Shown: piece by piece, positions 23,682-31,635 of the stretch
How positions within the stretch are numbered: the stretch's first letter is position 1
Layout of the letters: each line of letters begins with the position of its first letter
NCBI GenBank assembly: GCA_049512335.1
Contig: JBEKXE010000022.1
Span: 1 to 40,827 of the forward strand
Direction of reading: 5' to 3'
Length of the DNA: 40,827 nt
From: Lustribacter sp049512335
GTDB lineage: Bacteria; Vulcanimicrobiota; Vulcanimicrobiia; Vulcanimicrobiales; Vulcanimicrobiaceae
Translations under genes and position numbers: made by a program
The notes under the pieces: generated by a model
What the model was told of the DNA's origin: nothing
The model's input: only the letters and a program-made list of their open reading frames with translations
The model's database searches: none

Positions 23682-24603
23682 AATTACCGCCCACCGCACG
23701 CTCCGCGTATGCCGCGGAGTGCAAATATCCGGCCAGCAGGTCGTCGACGCTGACCTCCACGTCGGCGAGCCCGAGGATCCGGCAAGCTTCGTCGATGATG
23801 GCGATGCCGGCCGGCAAGATGTCCGCGCGTTGCGGCCGGATGAACGGCAGCGCCTTGCGCGCTTCGAGGTCGCGCGACAAGAGCGCGTCTTGCAGCGCCG
23901 CACGCTGGGCGGGATTCATCGTCACGCCGTCGCGCAGCGGGGCCGCGGCAATCATCGCCGCGGCGGTGAACGCGGTTCCGCCGACGACGATCAGCCGCGT
24001 CGCCGGCGGCGCGGCGGCAAACGGCGCGAGCAGCGTCGCCGCATCGGCGCGCGCTTCGCTGAGGACGCGCTCGCGTTCCGCCACCGGCAACGCAACGGCA
24101 CCGAGCAACTCCGGGTGACGCTCCGCCAAGCGCACCGCACCCACCTCAGCCGAGTGCGTGTACGCGACCGTGGCCCGGCGCTGCGCGGCCGCGGGCACGT
24201 CGATCGCGAGTTCCGTGCTGCCGCCGCCGACGTCGAGGACGCCGACCGGCTCGTCGCCGCCGTGCGCGTGCGTCGCGCCGAGGAACGAATAGGTCGCTTC
24301 TTCATCGCCCGAAAGGATGTGCGGCTCCGCCCCGGTCAAGCTGCGGACCGCAGCGGTGAAGTCCGCGCCGTCGGCGGCGCGGCGCATCGCGCTCGTGGCG
24401 ATGCAAGCGATGGGCGCGCGGTGCCGGCGCACGATCTGCATGTAGTCGGCGATCGCCGCGAGGGTCCGTTCGCGCGCCGCGACGTCGAGCCGGCCCGCCT
24501 GCTGCAACCCGGCGCCGAGCCGCGTGCCGCGTGACTCCGCCACCAGCGTTTCACCGTCGTCGAGGACGAGCAGCCGGGTAGAGTTCGTCCCGATCGAGAT
24601 CAG
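23680..24603 (-). CDS. Ppx/GppA family exopolyphosphatase / (p)ppGpp phosphohydrolase
   Basis: 307 residues if started at the CTG at 24603. The first ATP-grasping motif of the family, ISIGTNSTRLLVLDDG, lies upstream of the first ordinary start (GTG at 24543), so translation must begin at CTG 24603 or at an ATT overlapping the RpiR stop. Other motifs: IATSAMRRAADG, SGDEEATYSFLGA, VLDVGGGSTELAI, VGGTAFTAA. The family hydrolyses polyphosphate or pppGpp. It is the last gene of the eight-gene operon and ends in the bidirectional terminator. The start codon is the weak point of the call. Confidence 0.85.
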   Translation of the reverse strand: MISIGTNSTRLLVLDDGETLVAESRGTRLGAGLQQAGRLDVAARERTLAAIADYMQIVRRHRAPIACIATSAMRRAADGADFTAAVRSLTGAEPHILSGDEEATYSFLGATHAHGGDEPVGVLDVGGGSTELAIDVPAAAQRRATVAYTHSAEVGAVRLAERHPELLGAVALPVAERERVLSEARADAATLLAPFAAAPPATRLIVVGGTAFTAAAMIAAAPLRDGVTMNPAQRAALQDALLSRDLEARKALPFIRPQRADILPAGIAIIDEACRILGLADVEVSVDDLLAGYLHSAAYAERAVGGN

Positions 24604-24613
24604 CGCTCGCGGA

Positions 24614-25486
24614 CTAATAGCGTTTGGCTTCGGTCGCCTCGCGGGTCTTGCCGATCGTCACGAGCGACTTGTCGTGGGCGCGCAGCGCGATCCCGACGTA
24701 GAGCGTGTCGATGATCGTCAGCTGGGCGATACGGCTCGAGCTGGCGCTGCTGCGAAACGCGGTCTGCTTGGCCGCGGTGTAGAGCCGGATGTCCGACACC
24801 TTGGTGATCGGCGACGTCGAGCGGTGCGTGATGCAGATCGTCGTCGCGCCGTTGGCTTTGGCCCGGTCGAGCGCGTCGGTCACGTCGCGGCTGGCACCGG
24901 TGTGGGAGATGCCCAGCGCCACGTCGCCCTTGCCAAGCAGCGCGGACGACATCGCCATCATGTCGCCGTCCGAGAGGGCGATCGCCACCATGCCGAGCTT
25001 GAGGAACTTGTGATAGGCATCGATCGCCAGCGGGTCGCTGCCGCCGACGCCGTAGACATCGACCCGGCGCGCGGTCGAGAGCGCCGAAACCGCGCGCTCG
25101 AGATCGGCGTCGTCGAGGACCTCGATCGTGTCGCGCAATGCCTGAGCGTTCGCCTGGAACACCTTGTTCTTGATGGTGGTCAGGTCGTCGCCCGGTTCAA
25201 CCTCGGCGTAGATGTCGGCGGTCGGCTCGACGAGATCGCGCGCGAGCACGATCTTAAACTCCTGATAACCCTTGTAGCCGATCTTCTGACACAACCGCAC
25301 GACCGTGGATTCGCTCGTGTTCGTGCGCTCCGCAAGCTCGGTTACGGTCAGGTAGATCAATTCGTCGGGGTGTTTGAGGATGAAATCGGCGACCCGCTGC
25401 TCCGCGGCGCGTAGCGTGGCGTACGCGCCTTCGATACGAACGAAGCATCCGGGGACTTTAACGGCGTCAACGCGAGAGGTAGTCAC
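24614..25486 (-). CDS. RpiR-family transcriptional regulator (HTH + SIS)
   Basis: 290 residues. The N-terminal helix-turn-helix (about 20-95) holds QRVADFILKHPDELIYLTVTE and TNTSESTVVRLCQKIGY, the RpiR signature. The SIS sugar-phosphate domain (about 130-270) has VYGVGGSDPLAIDAYHKF and GISHTGASRDVTDALDRA. Such proteins sense sugar phosphates, often amino-sugar or cell-wall intermediates. It starts 17 bp after the S1-like gene and ends 10 bp before the ppx CTG. Its target genes are not identifiable here. Confidence 0.92.
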   Translation of the reverse strand: MTTSRVDAVKVPGCFVRIEGAYATLRAAEQRVADFILKHPDELIYLTVTELAERTNTSESTVVRLCQKIGYKGYQEFKIVLARDLVEPTADIYAEVEPGDDLTTIKNKVFQANAQALRDTIEVLDDADLERAVSALSTARRVDVYGVGGSDPLAIDAYHKFLKLGMVAIALSDGDMMAMSSALLGKGDVALGISHTGASRDVTDALDRAKANGATTICITHRSTSPITKVSDIRLYTAAKQTAFRSSASSSRIAQLTIIDTLYVGIALRAHDKSLVTIGKTREATEAKRY

Positions 25487-25503
25487 CCTATGCCCGGTTC
25501 GCG

Positions 25504-25890
25504 CTACGGCGCCGAGTCGCCTCGAAAATGCTTGGCCCGCGCGCGTTTCCGGAACAAATGCCGTTCCAGCGGCGCCGGTGCGTCGGCCGGAGCCCAGCTT
25601 TCGGTTTGCTTAAGATACGCAGTAATTTGCGCCTCGAACCCGGGGTCTTCGACAACAGTCGTAGTCGATGTCGGGACAATTGGCTCATCAACGCGTGTCG
25701 TGGCTAGCCGAACGGAGCGTCCGTCGAGGTCAAACGGCAGCGTCGTCTTGGTACCGAGAGCGCGCGTGTAGCTGGCGCGATTTTTGTTTACGTCGACCAG
25801 CGGCACCGAGACCAGCCGCCCATCCTCGAGCCGCACCGCGGCGCCGAGGGCATGGACGTTGATCACGCTGCCGCGGACGCGCTCGCTCAC
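25504..25890 (-). CDS. Small S1-like (OB-fold) protein
   Basis: 128 residues from a GTG that overlaps the FtsB-like gene stop as GTGA. The first 40 residues (RVRGSVINVHALGAAVRL, then EDGRLVSVPLVDV) follow the pattern of an S1 RNA-binding strand set. The remainder is basic at the C-terminus (RHLFRKRARAKHFRG) and could touch nucleic acid. No named family recognised. Its place after the division-type gene resembles the FtsB/DivIC-S1 order (divIC-yabR) in Gram-positive genomes. Confidence 0.55.
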   Translation of the reverse strand: MSERVRGSVINVHALGAAVRLEDGRLVSVPLVDVNKNRASYTRALGTKTTLPFDLDGRSVRLATTRVDEPIVPTSTTTVVEDPGFEAQITAYLKQTESWAPADAPAPLERHLFRKRARAKHFRGDSAP

Positions 25891-26186
25891 GGATCGATCG
25901 TGCCGGCGCCGGGGCGTTTGAGGTAGATGATCGCTTCGTGGTCGCCGACGAGATGCAGGCGGTCGTGGATTTCGGGGATCGCCCCCTGCGGATCGCTCAA
26001 CCGCCGGATCTGGCGCAACTGCCGATCGCGCTTTTGCTCGAGCGCGCCGATGTCATGTTGAACGTCGCGAACCTGTTGCATGTAGGCCACGTTGCGCTCG
26101 ATAATCCGCGCGTACTGCACGGTGACGAGGATCGCGAAGGTGCCGCCGATCAGGGTGACGCCCAACCGCGCGAGCCAGGCCAACAT
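25887..26186 (-). CDS. FtsB/DivIC-like septum formation initiator
   Basis: 99 residues: one N-terminal membrane helix (about 5-26), then a coiled coil with heptad leucines (about 30-65), then a short globular end with GDHEAIIYLKRPG. This is the architecture of FtsB/DivIC, which joins FtsL and FtsQ in the division complex and activates septal peptidoglycan synthesis. Its ATG shares one base with the accA stop (TGATG). Sequence is poorly conserved in this family, so the call rests on layout and neighbours. Confidence 0.75.
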   Translation of the reverse strand: MLAWLARLGVTLIGGTFAILVTVQYARIIERNVAYMQQVRDVQHDIGALEQKRDRQLRQIRRLSDPQGAIPEIHDRLHLVGDHEAIIYLKRPGAGTIDP

Positions 26187-27133
26187 CAGGCGGGGGTTCC
26201 GATGCGGCGAAACTTCTCATACCGGCGCGCACGCAGCTCGTCGGGAGGGATATTCGCCAAGCGCACCAGGGCGCGGTCGATGGAAGACAAGACATTGCCG
26301 ATCGTACCACGCGGGTCGCGGTGCGCACCACCCAACGGCTCGGGGACGATCTCGTCGACGATCCCGAACGCTTTGAGGTCGTCGCTGGTCAGGCGCAGCC
26401 GGGCCGCGGCCTCTTCCGCCTTGGCGGCATCGCCCCACAGGATCGCGGCGCAGCCCTCGGGTGACGCCACCGAGTAGACGGCGTGCTCGAGCATCGTCAC
26501 GTGGTCGGCCAGCGCCAGGGCCAGCGCGCCGCCGCTGCCGCCCTCGCCGATCACGGTCGCAACGATCGGCACCGGAACCTCGGAAAACGCCGCGATCGAC
26601 TGGGCAATCGCTTCGGACTGGGCCCGCTCTTCCGACGCGATGCCCGGATCGGCGCCCGACGTATCGACGAACGTGACGACCGGCAATCCCAGCCGCCCCG
26701 CCAGCAGCACCAGGCGCCGCACCTTGCGGTAGCCCTCGGGTCGCGGCATGCCGAAGTTGCGCGCGACCTTCTCCTTGGTGTCGACGCCCTTGTCCTGAGC
26801 GATGGCCATGATCCGCCGGCCGCGCAATTTTGCGAAGCCGCCGATCACGGCCCGATCGTCACCAAAGTGGCGGTCGCCGTGCAGTTCGTCGAACTGATCG
26901 AGCGCCGCCAGATACGCCGAGCCGAGCGGACGCTTCGGATGCCGGGCCATGTTGACGCGCTGCCACGGCGTGAGATGCCCGAAGATCTCGCGCAGAATCT
27001 GCGCGTACTTCTCCTCGAGCACGGCGATCTCGGCACTGAGATCCACCGGCTGATCGGCGGCGTGTGCCTTGAGATCGGCGATGCGCTCCTCGAGTTCGAG
27101 CAGCCCGCGCTCGCGTTCGACGATCGCGTTCAC
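26186..27133 (-). CDS. accA: Acetyl-CoA carboxylase carboxyltransferase alpha subunit
   Basis: 315 residues from the GTG at 27133, which overlaps the accD stop as GTGA; the longer open frame upstream lies within accD. Family signatures are present: HPKRPLGSAYLAAL, FDELHGDRHFGDDRAVIGGFA, MPRPEGYRKVRRL, FVDTSGADPGIASEERAQSEAI, IGEGGSGGALALA, SVASPEGCAAILW. With AccD it transfers the carboxyl group from biotin to acetyl-CoA, giving malonyl-CoA for fatty acid synthesis. Coupled translation suits the 1:1 subunit ratio. Confidence 0.97.
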   Translation of the reverse strand: MNAIVERERGLLELEERIADLKAHAADQPVDLSAEIAVLEEKYAQILREIFGHLTPWQRVNMARHPKRPLGSAYLAALDQFDELHGDRHFGDDRAVIGGFAKLRGRRIMAIAQDKGVDTKEKVARNFGMPRPEGYRKVRRLVLLAGRLGLPVVTFVDTSGADPGIASEERAQSEAIAQSIAAFSEVPVPIVATVIGEGGSGGALALALADHVTMLEHAVYSVASPEGCAAILWGDAAKAEEAAARLRLTSDDLKAFGIVDEIVPEPLGGAHRDPRGTIGNVLSSIDRALVRLANIPPDELRARRYEKFRRIGTPA

Positions 27134-28020
27134 GAGGTGGTCCCCGCCGAGGCGCGGCCGTTCGCCGGCGCGGACTGCGCGGTCCGCCGCGCTCCGACGC
27201 CGTAATCGAGCAACCGGATCAGCAGCGCGCGCAGGGCGCTGCGTTCGACGACCATGTCGATCGCACCGTGCTCGAGCAAGAATTCCGCCGTCTGGAAATT
27301 GTCCGGCAGCTTCTGCCGAATCGTCTGCTCGATCACGCGCCGCCCGGCGAAGCCGATCGACGCGCGCACTTCCGACACGATCACGTCGGTCTGAAATGCG
27401 AACGACGCCGACACGCCGCCGGTCGTCGGATCGGTCAGCACCGTGATCGCGTAGCCGCCGTCGTCGCGAAAGCGCTGCAGCGCGACGGTCGTCTTGGCCA
27501 TCTGCATCAACGCCAGCATGCCTTCTTCCATGCGCGCGCCGCCGGACGCCGTGCACACGACGATCGGCACCTTACGCTCGCGCGCGCCTTCGAACAAGCG
27601 TGCCAAGCGCTCGCCGACGACCGTGCCCATCGTGCCGCCGCGGAAGTTGAAGTCCATCACGCCCAGCCCAACCGGAAATTCACCGATCGATCCGAAGCCG
27701 CAGACGACGCCTTCGGAGAGTTTCGACTTCTCGCGATCGCGTTCGAGCTTTTGCGGATACGACGTCTTATCGGTCCAGCCGAGCGGATCGCCGGGGACGA
27801 CGTCGGCGCCGATCTCGACGAAGTCCGCATCGATCAACATCGCGATGCGATCGAAGGCGTGCATCCGGAAATGGTACTTGCACGTTGTGCAAACGAAGAG
27901 ATTCTTCACCAGGTCCGGCCGGTACAGCATGGTCGAGCACTTGGGACACTTCGTCCACTGCGCCGCATCCTCGAGCGCGTGCTGCGGTCCGCGCCGGATG
28001 CGCAGCCACTCCGGAATCAA
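27130..28020 (-). CDS. accD: Acetyl-CoA carboxylase carboxyltransferase beta subunit
   Basis: 296 residues from the TTG at 28020, which overlaps the glycosyltransferase stop as TTGA; the frame upstream is antisense-like sequence within that gene. An N-terminal zinc ribbon has four cysteines (C25, C28, C44, C47; C-x2-C-x15-C-x2-C). The crotonase-like core has GVMDFNFRGGTMGTVVGE, TASGGARMEEGMLALMQM, TDPTTGGVSASFA and IGFAGRRVIEQT. It is the partner of AccA. Biotin carboxylase and carrier genes are not in the window. Confidence 0.97.
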   Translation of the reverse strand: MIPEWLRIRRGPQHALEDAAQWTKCPKCSTMLYRPDLVKNLFVCTTCKYHFRMHAFDRIAMLIDADFVEIGADVVPGDPLGWTDKTSYPQKLERDREKSKLSEGVVCGFGSIGEFPVGLGVMDFNFRGGTMGTVVGERLARLFEGARERKVPIVVCTASGGARMEEGMLALMQMAKTTVALQRFRDDGGYAITVLTDPTTGGVSASFAFQTDVIVSEVRASIGFAGRRVIEQTIRQKLPDNFQTAEFLLEHGAIDMVVERSALRALLIRLLDYGVGARRTAQSAPANGRASAGTTS

Positions 28021-28763
28021 GGGCGACCGGTAATCCGGCCGCGGTAGATACGGCCGAGCTGGCGCAAGTAGTTGAGGATCTCGCTCTGGTTGAGCTTCGA
28101 CGTGCCGGCCACGCGGTCGGTGAACACGTACGGCACTTCGAGCGCGCGCCCGTAATGCGCCTTGGCGATCACCTCGAGTCCGATCTTGAAACCGATCGGA
28201 TCGAGGTCGACGCTTTCGAGCGCGCGCCGGCGAACGAGAAAAAATCCGGACGTGATGTCGCGCACCGGCGTCAGGGGTTTCGCCAACGCGATCGCGACGA
28301 GCGAAGTGATCTTGCGGTGCAGCGGCCAGTTCTCGATGCCGCCGCCCGGCACGTACCGCGAGCCGATCGCGAGACCGTATTCGCCGCTCGCGAGCGCCGC
28401 GACCATCGCCGGCAACGCGTTCACGTCGTGCGAGAAGTCGGCGTCCATCGCGCCGACCGCCTCGGACTCGGGCCGCGCGAACTTCCAACCGTCGATCACA
28501 CCCGACGAAAGCCCCATCTTGCCCGGCCGGTGCAGACACCGCACGGGGTACGTCGCGGCCAGCCGGTCGACGATCGCGCCGGTACCGTCCGGCGAGTTGT
28601 CGTCGACGACGATGATCTCGCCGTCGAGCCCGTGCGCCCGGAAGACCTCGGTCAGCGAAACGATCAGCCGTTCGATACCGGCCGCCTCGTTGTACGTCGG
28701 GACGACGATCGAGAACTTCAGGGCGTTCGCGGCGGGGGACGCGGTCGAGGCCACGCTCGTCAT
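28017..28763 (-). CDS. Family 2 glycosyltransferase, dolichol/polyprenyl-phosphate mannosyltransferase type
   Basis: 248 residues from the ATG at 28763 (ATGA overlap with the PRC-barrel gene). Catalytic GT2 motifs: FSIVVPTYNEAAGI, IIVVDDNSPDGTG, MDADFSHDV (the DxD-type metal site), SGFFLVRRRAL, KIGLEVIAKA. No C-terminal membrane helices, as in single-domain DPM1 enzymes. It should move a sugar from a nucleotide donor to a polyprenyl phosphate at the inner membrane. The sugar is not determinable. Confidence 0.9.
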   Translation of the reverse strand: MTSVASTASPAANALKFSIVVPTYNEAAGIERLIVSLTEVFRAHGLDGEIIVVDDNSPDGTGAIVDRLAATYPVRCLHRPGKMGLSSGVIDGWKFARPESEAVGAMDADFSHDVNALPAMVAALASGEYGLAIGSRYVPGGGIENWPLHRKITSLVAIALAKPLTPVRDITSGFFLVRRRALESVDLDPIGFKIGLEVIAKAHYGRALEVPYVFTDRVAGTSKLNQSEILNYLRQLGRIYRGRITGRP

Positions 28764-29062
28764 GCCAGTTTGCGAACCGTGGGGAAACGCTGTTCGGTGA
28801 AGGCCGGCAGGCCATCGTATTCGCGGGGATCGGCCTGGATCAGGCTCACACCGTGCTCGTCCACGCTGCCGATCTCGATCGCCGGGACCGCAACGTCGCC
28901 GCGGGCGGCCCAATTGACGACGACCCATTCGACGGCGCGCGAACTACCCTCGGTATACAGAGCGCGCACTTCGCCGACGCGCGTTTCACCGCAATAGACC
29001 GGGGTTTCGAGAGCAAGCGTCTCCAAGGTTCGTGCCATCAGCACGCGTCCTTCGACGACCAT
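28760..29062 (-). CDS. PRC-barrel-like protein
   Basis: 100 residues from the ATG at 29062; an ATG eight codons later (with AGGA upstream) is also possible. The pattern LETPVYCGETRVGEVRALY, then SRAVEWVVVNW and VAVPAIEIGSVDEHGVSL, is that of a PRC-barrel or related small beta-barrel, a fold used by RNA-processing and photosynthetic proteins as an adaptor. First gene of the operon, coupled to the glycosyltransferase by ATGA. Confidence 0.65.
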   Translation of the reverse strand: MVVEGRVLMARTLETLALETPVYCGETRVGEVRALYTEGSSRAVEWVVVNWAARGDVAVPAIEIGSVDEHGVSLIQADPREYDGLPAFTEQRFPTVRKLA

Positions 29063-29094
29063 GGTAATGCAACCCCCGGGGCAAGTGCCGGTAA

Positions 29095-29669
29095 TCAGCG
29101 GATGCGGCGGTAGAAGTCCAGGGTCTGCGGCACGACGTCGTAGGCCTTTTGGTGCGGGGTGAAGCGCAGCGATTCTTTCGCGCCGAGCGCAAGAAAACCG
29201 AGCCGGACCAAGCTCTCGTAAACGACTTGATGCGCGTGATAGACGAGCACCCGGTTGTACTTGGCCAGGGCGTGGCGCACGACGACCAGATGAAATTCGT
29301 TGAACGAGCCGTCGGTCGCAAGGTTGTGCTGCGCGAAGACGATCTTGGAACGCAGCCGGCTACCCACAGGCGCACGTGAGGGAACGTGCGCAGCCGAGGC
29401 AGCACGTGCGTGATGAAATCCGAAAAGAATGCCGGATCGCCGAACGGCGTGCTCGGGTTGAAGGTCAGCGCGTCGACGAGACGCTCCATCGAACCATCTT
29501 CATGCAGCACGCGCTCGAGGATGCGCCGGCGCAGCATGGCCGGCGCATACTCCCGGAAGTCATGACCCGAGACTCGCTGCGCGGCTTCGAGCAGCAGTTG
29601 GATCTCGAGGTCGGTGACCGCCGGCGAGGCCGACGCGTTGGCCGCCGGCGGCCGGTCCTCCGCGATCAA
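29095..29669 (-). pseudogene. cheR: CheR-type methyltransferase with internal deletion
   Basis: The N-terminal CheR helical domain is intact from the TTG at 29669 (VSGHDFREYAPAMLRRRI, then FFSDFITHVLPRLRTFPHVR). At LWVAGC, the start of the S-adenosylmethionine site, the gene jumps near 29352 into another frame that carries the last part: KIVFAQHNLATDGSFNEFH, YESLVRLGFLALGAKESL, RFTPHQKAYDVV. The cofactor-binding middle, by comparison with the family roughly 90 residues, is missing. The product cannot methylate receptors. It overlaps the receiver remnant as TTGA. Confidence 0.85.
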
Positions 29670-29860
29670 GCGGAGACGTTCAACCAGACCCGGACGAGCG
29701 CGATCAATTGATCGATGTCGACCGGTTTGCTGATATATTCCGACGCCCCGGCGGCGAGGCAGCTCTCACGATACCTCGATCGCTTCGGTGCCGCTCTCCG
29801 CGGTGAACACCTGCATCTGGAATTCTTCCAGTGCGTTGGTGCCGCTTGCCGGCCGTGCAT
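29666..29860 (-). pseudogene. Response-regulator receiver remnant
   Basis: The last 30 residues are the end of a receiver domain: CLAAGASEYISKPVDIDQLI (with the conserved Lys-Pro), then ALVRVWLNV. In another frame just upstream is LEEFQMQVFTAESGTEAIE, the beginning of the same fold. The phosphorylated aspartate region is absent between them. The order receiver-CheR is typical of hybrid-kinase chemosensory clusters; both genes here have decayed. Confidence 0.7.
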
Positions 29861-30004
29861 GCTCTTGCCGTTCTTGGCGCCCGCGCGGCCGTTCGTTCCG
29901 TTAGAGCGTGACTTGCGGCTACCGTGGCACTCATTCGCACTCCATAGATCAACGACGACGAGCTTACCCGATCATCCGTGACGGGCAAGTTCAGGCGGTC
30001 TCTT

Positions 30005-30133
30005 GCTCGCGAGGTTCCCGCCCGGGTTGGGGGACTAAACCTCGCGGGGATGGTGCTTTCGGTCCAGGCGCATGTTCCGGTGAGCCGGGGAAGGTTTACT
30101 GCCCGGCAAGCAAGGGTAAGGCAGTCGCGACCG
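30005..30133 (+). ncRNA. Candidate structured leader upstream of the SpoIIE-type phosphatase gene
   Basis: A stem GCGAGGTT (30009-30016) / AACCTCGC (30038-30045) is followed by a second, branched structure. CGGTC (30060-30064) pairs with GACCG (30129-30133) and encloses two hairpins, CCGG-TGAG-CCGG (30077-30088) and ACTGCC/GGCAGT (30098-30103, 30120-30125). No coding sequence explains this arrangement. It matches no riboswitch class I can recognise. The 30160 ATG lies 27 bases beyond the closing stem. Folding is inferred by eye. Confidence 0.35.
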
Positions 30134-30159
30134 TGAGGGCTTCGAGCCATCGACCGATT

Positions 30160-31635
30160 ATGAACGTCCCCGAGTCCGAGCGCTTAGCCATAGGACTGCG
30201 CTTCCTTTCGTCCGCGAGCAAAGCGCTGGCCTCGAGTTTCGATTACGCGCTGACGCTCAAGCTCGTGGCCGAGATGGCGGTGCCCACATTCGCCGCCGGG
30301 TTCGCGGTCGAGCTCGAGGAGTTCGGCGTGCGCAGCGTCGCCTACACCACGGGGCCGGCCCGCACCGATCCGGGCGTCACCGCCTTTCCGCTGGTCGCGC
30401 GCGATCGCACGGTCGGGGCCCTGTTCATCCTCGCCCACGCCGACGCCGAACTCGACGACGTCCACCACGAGATGTTCGAAGAGCTGGCCGGCCGGATCGC
30501 CGTCGCGATCGACAGCGCCCAGATCTACGCCCGCGAGCATCACGTCGCCGATACCCTGCAGCGCGCGCTGCTGCCCGAGCAGTTGCCGGTCCACGAGTCG
30601 ATCCAGTTCAACGCCGCCTACATTCCGGCGACGGAGGAAGCGATCGTCGGCGGCGACTGGTACGACGCGTTCACCTTGCCCGACGGGCGCATCGCACTCT
30701 CGATCGGCGACGTCGCCGGACACGGATTGCGGGCCGCGATCGTCATGGGCGAGGTGCGGCAAGCGTTCCGCGCGGCTGCCCTCAACCCGACCTCGCCGTC
30801 GGTCGTGCTCGAACGCGCCAACACGATCGTGAACATGCGGCCGAACCCGACGATGGTCACCGCCATCTTCGGGATCATCGATCCGGCCACCGCAACGATC
30901 ACGTATGCCGCGGCCGGTCACCCGGCGCCGCTGCTGGCGCTGCCGTGCAAGATGGTCGAACGGTTACCGACGGGCGGCATTCCGCTCGGGATCGCCGACG
31001 AGATCGATGCGACCGACTGGTCGTTCACGATCCCGCCCGGCGCCTACCTCGCGTTCTATACCGACGGTCTGATCGAAAACTCCAAGGACGTCCTCAAAGG
31101 CGAGGAGGCGCTGGTCGAGGCGATGCGCGCCGAGATCGTCGAGCGCATCGAAGCGCCCGCGCTGTCGCTGATGCGCCGCGTGTTCCGCGAACGCAAGAAC
31201 GTCGACGACGCCGCAGCGCTGTTCGTCGCGACCAGCGATGCGCCGAAAAAGGACCTCTCCTTCGACTTCTCGGCGATTCCGCAGGCCGTGCCGATCGTCC
31301 GCCGCACGCTCAACCGTTTCGCGATGCGGCTCGGGCTCGACGAAGACCGCACCTATTCGTTGATCACCGCGGTCGGCGAAGCGATGGCCAACGCCGTCGA
31401 GCACGCGTATCCGAGCCGGCCCGGAATCGTTCGGCTGCGCGTCTGGACCAACGACAAGACGCTGCACGCGACGATCGAAGACGACGGCCGCTGGAAGCAG
31501 GCGCAGAAGCGCGACGAACGTGGCCGCGGCTTACCGCTCATGCGCGCGCTAATGGACGGCGTCGAAATTCGCACCAATCAGCAGCACACCACGATCAGCC
31601 TGACGATGGCCGTCGGGAACGCCGCGATCGCCTAG
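30160..31635 (+). CDS. GAF - SpoIIE/PP2C phosphatase - HATPase (RsbW-like) fusion protein
   Basis: 491 residues from the ATG at 30160; a GTG at 30133 is in frame and possible. Domains: GAF-like (about 10-125), PP2C/SpoIIE phosphatase (about 130-360) with metal-binding aspartates in VGGDWYDAF (D166), SIGDVAGHG (D184), FYTDGLIE (D302) and NVDDAAALF (349-350), and a C-terminal anti-sigma-type kinase (about 370-485) with AVGEAMANAVEHAY, DDGRW and RGRGLPLMRAL. It joins a phosphatase and a kinase of the partner-switching pathway in one chain, so it could set the phosphorylation of an STAS anti-anti-sigma factor in both directions. Such a partner gene is not in the window. Its stop overlaps that of rsmE. 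Confidence 0.9.
   Translation: MNVPESERLAIGLRFLSSASKALASSFDYALTLKLVAEMAVPTFAAGFAVELEEFGVRSVAYTTGPARTDPGVTAFPLVARDRTVGALFILAHADAELDDVHHEMFEELAGRIAVAIDSAQIYAREHHVADTLQRALLPEQLPVHESIQFNAAYIPATEEAIVGGDWYDAFTLPDGRIALSIGDVAGHGLRAAIVMGEVRQAFRAAALNPTSPSVVLERANTIVNMRPNPTMVTAIFGIIDPATATITYAAAGHPAPLLALPCKMVERLPTGGIPLGIADEIDATDWSFTIPPGAYLAFYTDGLIENSKDVLKGEEALVEAMRAEIVERIEAPALSLMRRVFRERKNVDDAAALFVATSDAPKKDLSFDFSAIPQAVPIVRRTLNRFAMRLGLDEDRTYSLITAVGEAMANAVEHAYPSRPGIVRLRVWTNDKTLHATIEDDGRWKQAQKRDERGRGLPLMRALMDGVEIRTNQQHTTISLTMAVGNAAIA

Noticed and set aside
30005..30133. A known riboswitch (c-di-GMP, c-di-AMP, cobalamin, FMN, SAM, TPP)
   Set aside because: The conserved core sequences of these classes are not present on either strand; only the secondary structure is suggestive, so it is kept as an unnamed candidate.
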